Shown one piece after another: positions 25,452-27,081 of a stretch of 27,081 nucleotides of DNA; position 1 is the first letter of the stretch; every line of letters starts with the position of its first letter. This DNA is from an uncultured Oxalobacteraceae bacterium (GTDB lineage Bacteria > Pseudomonadota > Gammaproteobacteria > Burkholderiales > Burkholderiaceae): NCBI GenBank assembly GCA_946480015.1, contig CAMLIL010000081.1, positions 1 through 27,081 of the forward strand, read 5' to 3'. The translations under genes were made by a program, and so were the position numbers. The notes under the pieces are model-generated. The model made no database searches, was not told the DNA's origin, and saw nothing but the letters and a program-made list of their open reading frames with translations.

Positions 25452-26054
25452 ATGCCGACACCAACCACCCTGCGCCTTGCCGGCGCCGCCACGCTTGCCA
25501 TCCTGCTGACCGCCTGCGCCAGTACCGGCAGCCTGTCCACCGCCACCGTGGCCGACTATCGCGACAGTATCGAGCTGTCCGGGCGCATCAGCGTCAACTA
25601 CGAAAAGAACGGCCAGCCGGAATCCCTGTCCGGCAAATTCAGCTGGGCGCAGACGCCGCGCGCGGTAAACGTGGCGCTGGCCTCGCCGCTGGGCCAGACC
25701 CTGGCCACCATCAGCGTCACGCCGGGCTCGGCCACGCTGACCCAGACCGACAAGGCCCCGCGCACCGCCGCCGACATCGACACCCTGACCGCGCAGACGC
25801 TGGGCTGGCAATTGCCGGTCTCGGGCCTGCGCGACTGGCTGCAGGGCTACGCCAGCGCCGCCGGCGGCCAGCACTTTGTTGCCTCGCCGGCCAACAATAC
25901 CGTCACCACCGCCGACGGCTGGCGCCTGGTGTTCGTGAGCTGGCAGGACGACAAGGCCGCCAGGCCGCAGCCCAAGCGCATCGACGCCACCCGTCCGGCC
26001 ACCCTCGACAACGGTGAACTGGCCATTCGCATCGTCATCGATACCCGGGCTTGA
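25452..26054 (+). CDS. lolB: Outer-membrane lipoprotein receptor LolB
   Basis: Accepts lipoproteins from periplasmic LolA and inserts them in the outer membrane. It has 200 residues from ATG 25452. The frame stays open through the upstream palindrome, but the signal peptide (TLRLAGAATLAILLTAC, Cys22) begins only here. The mature part has SIELSGRISVNYEKNGQPES, FSWAQTP and LGWQLPVSGLRDWLQGY, typical of LolB. No strong ribosome binding site is visible, so it may depend on readthrough or coupling from the TPR gene. The stop overlaps the possible upstream TTG of ispE. Confidence 0.93.
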   Translation: MPTPTTLRLAGAATLAILLTACASTGSLSTATVADYRDSIELSGRISVNYEKNGQPESLSGKFSWAQTPRAVNVALASPLGQTLATISVTPGSATLTQTDKAPRTAADIDTLTAQTLGWQLPVSGLRDWLQGYASAAGGQHFVASPANNTVTTADGWRLVFVSWQDDKAARPQPKRIDATRPATLDNGELAIRIVIDTRA

Positions 26055-26056
26055 GC

Positions 26057-26962
26057 ATGGCACGCACCTCGCTGCACGGCTGCATGGCGCCGGCCAAACT
26101 CAATCTGTTCTTGCACGTCAACGGCCGCCGCGCCGATGGCTACCACCTGCTGCAAACGGTGTTCCAGCTGATCGGCCACGGCGACACGCTCGATGTCGAC
26201 CTGCGCAGCGACGGCCTGATCCGCCGCGTCACCGACGTGCCCGGCGTACCCGAGCAGCAAGACCTGATCGTGCGCGCACTGCACTTGCTGGCCGCCGAGT
26301 ACGCGCGCCGCCATGGCCGCGCCGCACCCGGCATCGACGTGGCCATCGTCAAGCGCTTGCCGATGGGCGGCGGACTGGGCGGCGGTTCGTCGGATGCGGC
26401 CACCGCGCTGATGGCCGCCAACCACCTGTGGCAAGCCGGCCTCTCCGATGAGGAACTGATGGCGCTGGCCCTGCCGCTGGGGGCGGATATCCCGTTTTTT
26501 ATTTTCGGCGAGAACGCCTTTGCCGAAGGCGTGGGCGAGCGCCTGGTACCGGTGGCTACCCCGGCCTGCTGGTATGTGGTGATCGAACCGGGAGTGGCGG
26601 TGCCGACCGCCGCGATTTTTACGTCTGCGCATTTGACAAGGGATACGGAACCCGTCACAATAGCGGACTTTTCCAGACACCTCGTCAGTCGAACAGGCTT
26701 GCGGGAGTTTGGCAAGAACGACTTGCAAGCAGTAGCGACCCGTTTATTCCCGCCGGTAGCCGAGGTGGTCGAGTGGCTGGGGCACTACGGTGACGCCAGG
26801 ATGACTGGCTCAGGAGCGTGCGTGTTTTGCGCGTTTTCCAGCGAAAGCGAGGCCGATGCGGTACTGTCGAAAGTACCCGCCGCATGGGTCGCCTGGAAAG
26901 CAGCAGCGCTGGCGCGCCACCCGCTCAAAGCGGCCTTGCAAGCCGATAGCGTTATAGAATAG
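26057..26962 (+). CDS. ispE: 4-diphosphocytidyl-2-C-methyl-D-erythritol kinase
   Basis: GHMP-family kinase of the MEP isoprenoid pathway; it phosphorylates CDP-methylerythritol at the 2-hydroxyl. It has 301 residues from ATG 26057, two bases after the lolB stop; a TTG at 26051 would add two residues. Motifs: APAKLNLFLHVNGRRADGYH (substrate-binding N-terminus), LPMGGGLGGGSSDAATAL (ATP-binding glycine loop), LGADIPFFIFG, and the C-terminal MTGSGACVFCAF. The stop is TAG at 26960-26962. Confidence 0.97.
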   Translation: MARTSLHGCMAPAKLNLFLHVNGRRADGYHLLQTVFQLIGHGDTLDVDLRSDGLIRRVTDVPGVPEQQDLIVRALHLLAAEYARRHGRAAPGIDVAIVKRLPMGGGLGGGSSDAATALMAANHLWQAGLSDEELMALALPLGADIPFFIFGENAFAEGVGERLVPVATPACWYVVIEPGVAVPTAAIFTSAHLTRDTEPVTIADFSRHLVSRTGLREFGKNDLQAVATRLFPPVAEVVEWLGHYGDARMTGSGACVFCAFSSESEADAVLSKVPAAWVAWKAAALARHPLKAALQADSVIE

Positions 26963-26965
26963 AAT

Positions 26966-26995
26966 TTGGCCTGTTGTTGGGTTTGACGATAAAAT
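26966..26995 (+). promoter_or_regulatory. Possible promoter of tRNA-Gln
   Basis: TTGGCC (26966-26971), an 18-base spacer and TAAAAT (26990-26995; 5 of 6). The implied start near 27002 is about 27 bases before the tRNA. Another hexamer, TTGACG at 26983-26988, has no -10 at proper distance. The -35 match is weak. Confidence 0.35.
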
Positions 26996-27028
26996 GCGTT
27001 AAATGCGACGGCAAGCAGCAAGTTGTGT

Positions 27029-27081
27029 AGGGGAATCGCCAAGCTGGTTAAGGCACTGGATTTTGATTCCAGCATACCAAG
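27029..27081 (+). tRNA. tRNA-Gln (anticodon TTG), 3' part beyond the window
   Basis: The 5' acceptor strand is AGGGGAA (27029-27035), then T8. The D arm is GCC-AAGCTGGTTAA-GGC. The anticodon stem CTGGA/TCCAG (27056-27060, 27068-27072) encloses the loop TTTTGAT with anticodon TTG at 27063-27065. The sequence closely matches known glutamine tRNAs. The T arm and 3' acceptor lie beyond the window edge. The order ispE then tRNA-Gln is conserved in Burkholderiales. Confidence 0.93.

Noticed and set aside
1..27081. CRISPR arrays, insertion sequences, rRNA genes
   Set aside because: No spaced direct repeats, transposase motifs or rRNA sequence were seen anywhere in the window.

Overview
The window is high-GC, densely packed DNA from a betaproteobacterium, most likely Oxalobacteraceae (a Massilia, Duganella or Janthinobacterium relative). 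This placement is inferred from the gene order (divergent mrcA and pilMNOPQ followed by aroK, aroB and dgt; mutM divergent from TPR-lolB-ispE-tRNA-Gln), the codon bias and the protein sequences. No database search was possible. Nearly everything is core chromosome. One cassette at about 17.34-19.60 kb looks acquired.

Layout. (1) 1-2615, + strand: the 3' part of a CcsB/ResC-type cytochrome c assembly protein, then msrP-msrQ for periplasmic methionine sulfoxide repair. (2) 2612-4076, - strand: lptM (a 59-residue lipoprotein gene with a GTG start) and lysA, divergent from cyaY (4122-4454, +). (3) 4485-6824, -: mrcA (PBP1A). A 362-bp divergent intergenic region separates it from pilM-pilN-pilO-pilP-pilQ (7187-12362, +), the type IV pilus alignment complex and secretin. 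(4) 12415-17341, +: an Ig-like-domain lipoprotein inserted behind pilQ, a single reading frame that joins shikimate kinase (AroK) to 3-dehydroquinate synthase (AroB), and a dGTPase-family HD hydrolase. (5) 17358-19450, +: a lower-GC two-gene cassette with its own promoter. Its first gene is a 578-residue protein with a divergent nitrilase-like C-terminal half (proposed triad E324/K385/C439). Its second is a 92-residue basic protein. (6) 22630-23463, 20688-22619 and 19600-20691, -: mutM, a bacterial dynamin-like GTPase and mutY in one tight operon. (7) 23576-27081, +: a TPR lipoprotein, a REP-like palindrome, lolB, ispE and the 5' part of tRNA-Gln(UUG).

How the parts work together: pilM-Q build the envelope-spanning part of the type IV pilus, and the Ig-like lipoprotein is placed to be an accessory surface protein. 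PBP1A makes the wall the pilus must cross. LptM and LolB serve outer-membrane biogenesis. MutM and MutY are the two glycosylases of 8-oxoguanine repair, here with a dynamin between them. The best candidate for an undescribed system is the nitrilase-like cassette. Its function is unknown. A defence role is only a hypothesis, based on its cassette-like context and on the known presence of nitrilase domains in some phage-defence reverse transcriptases.
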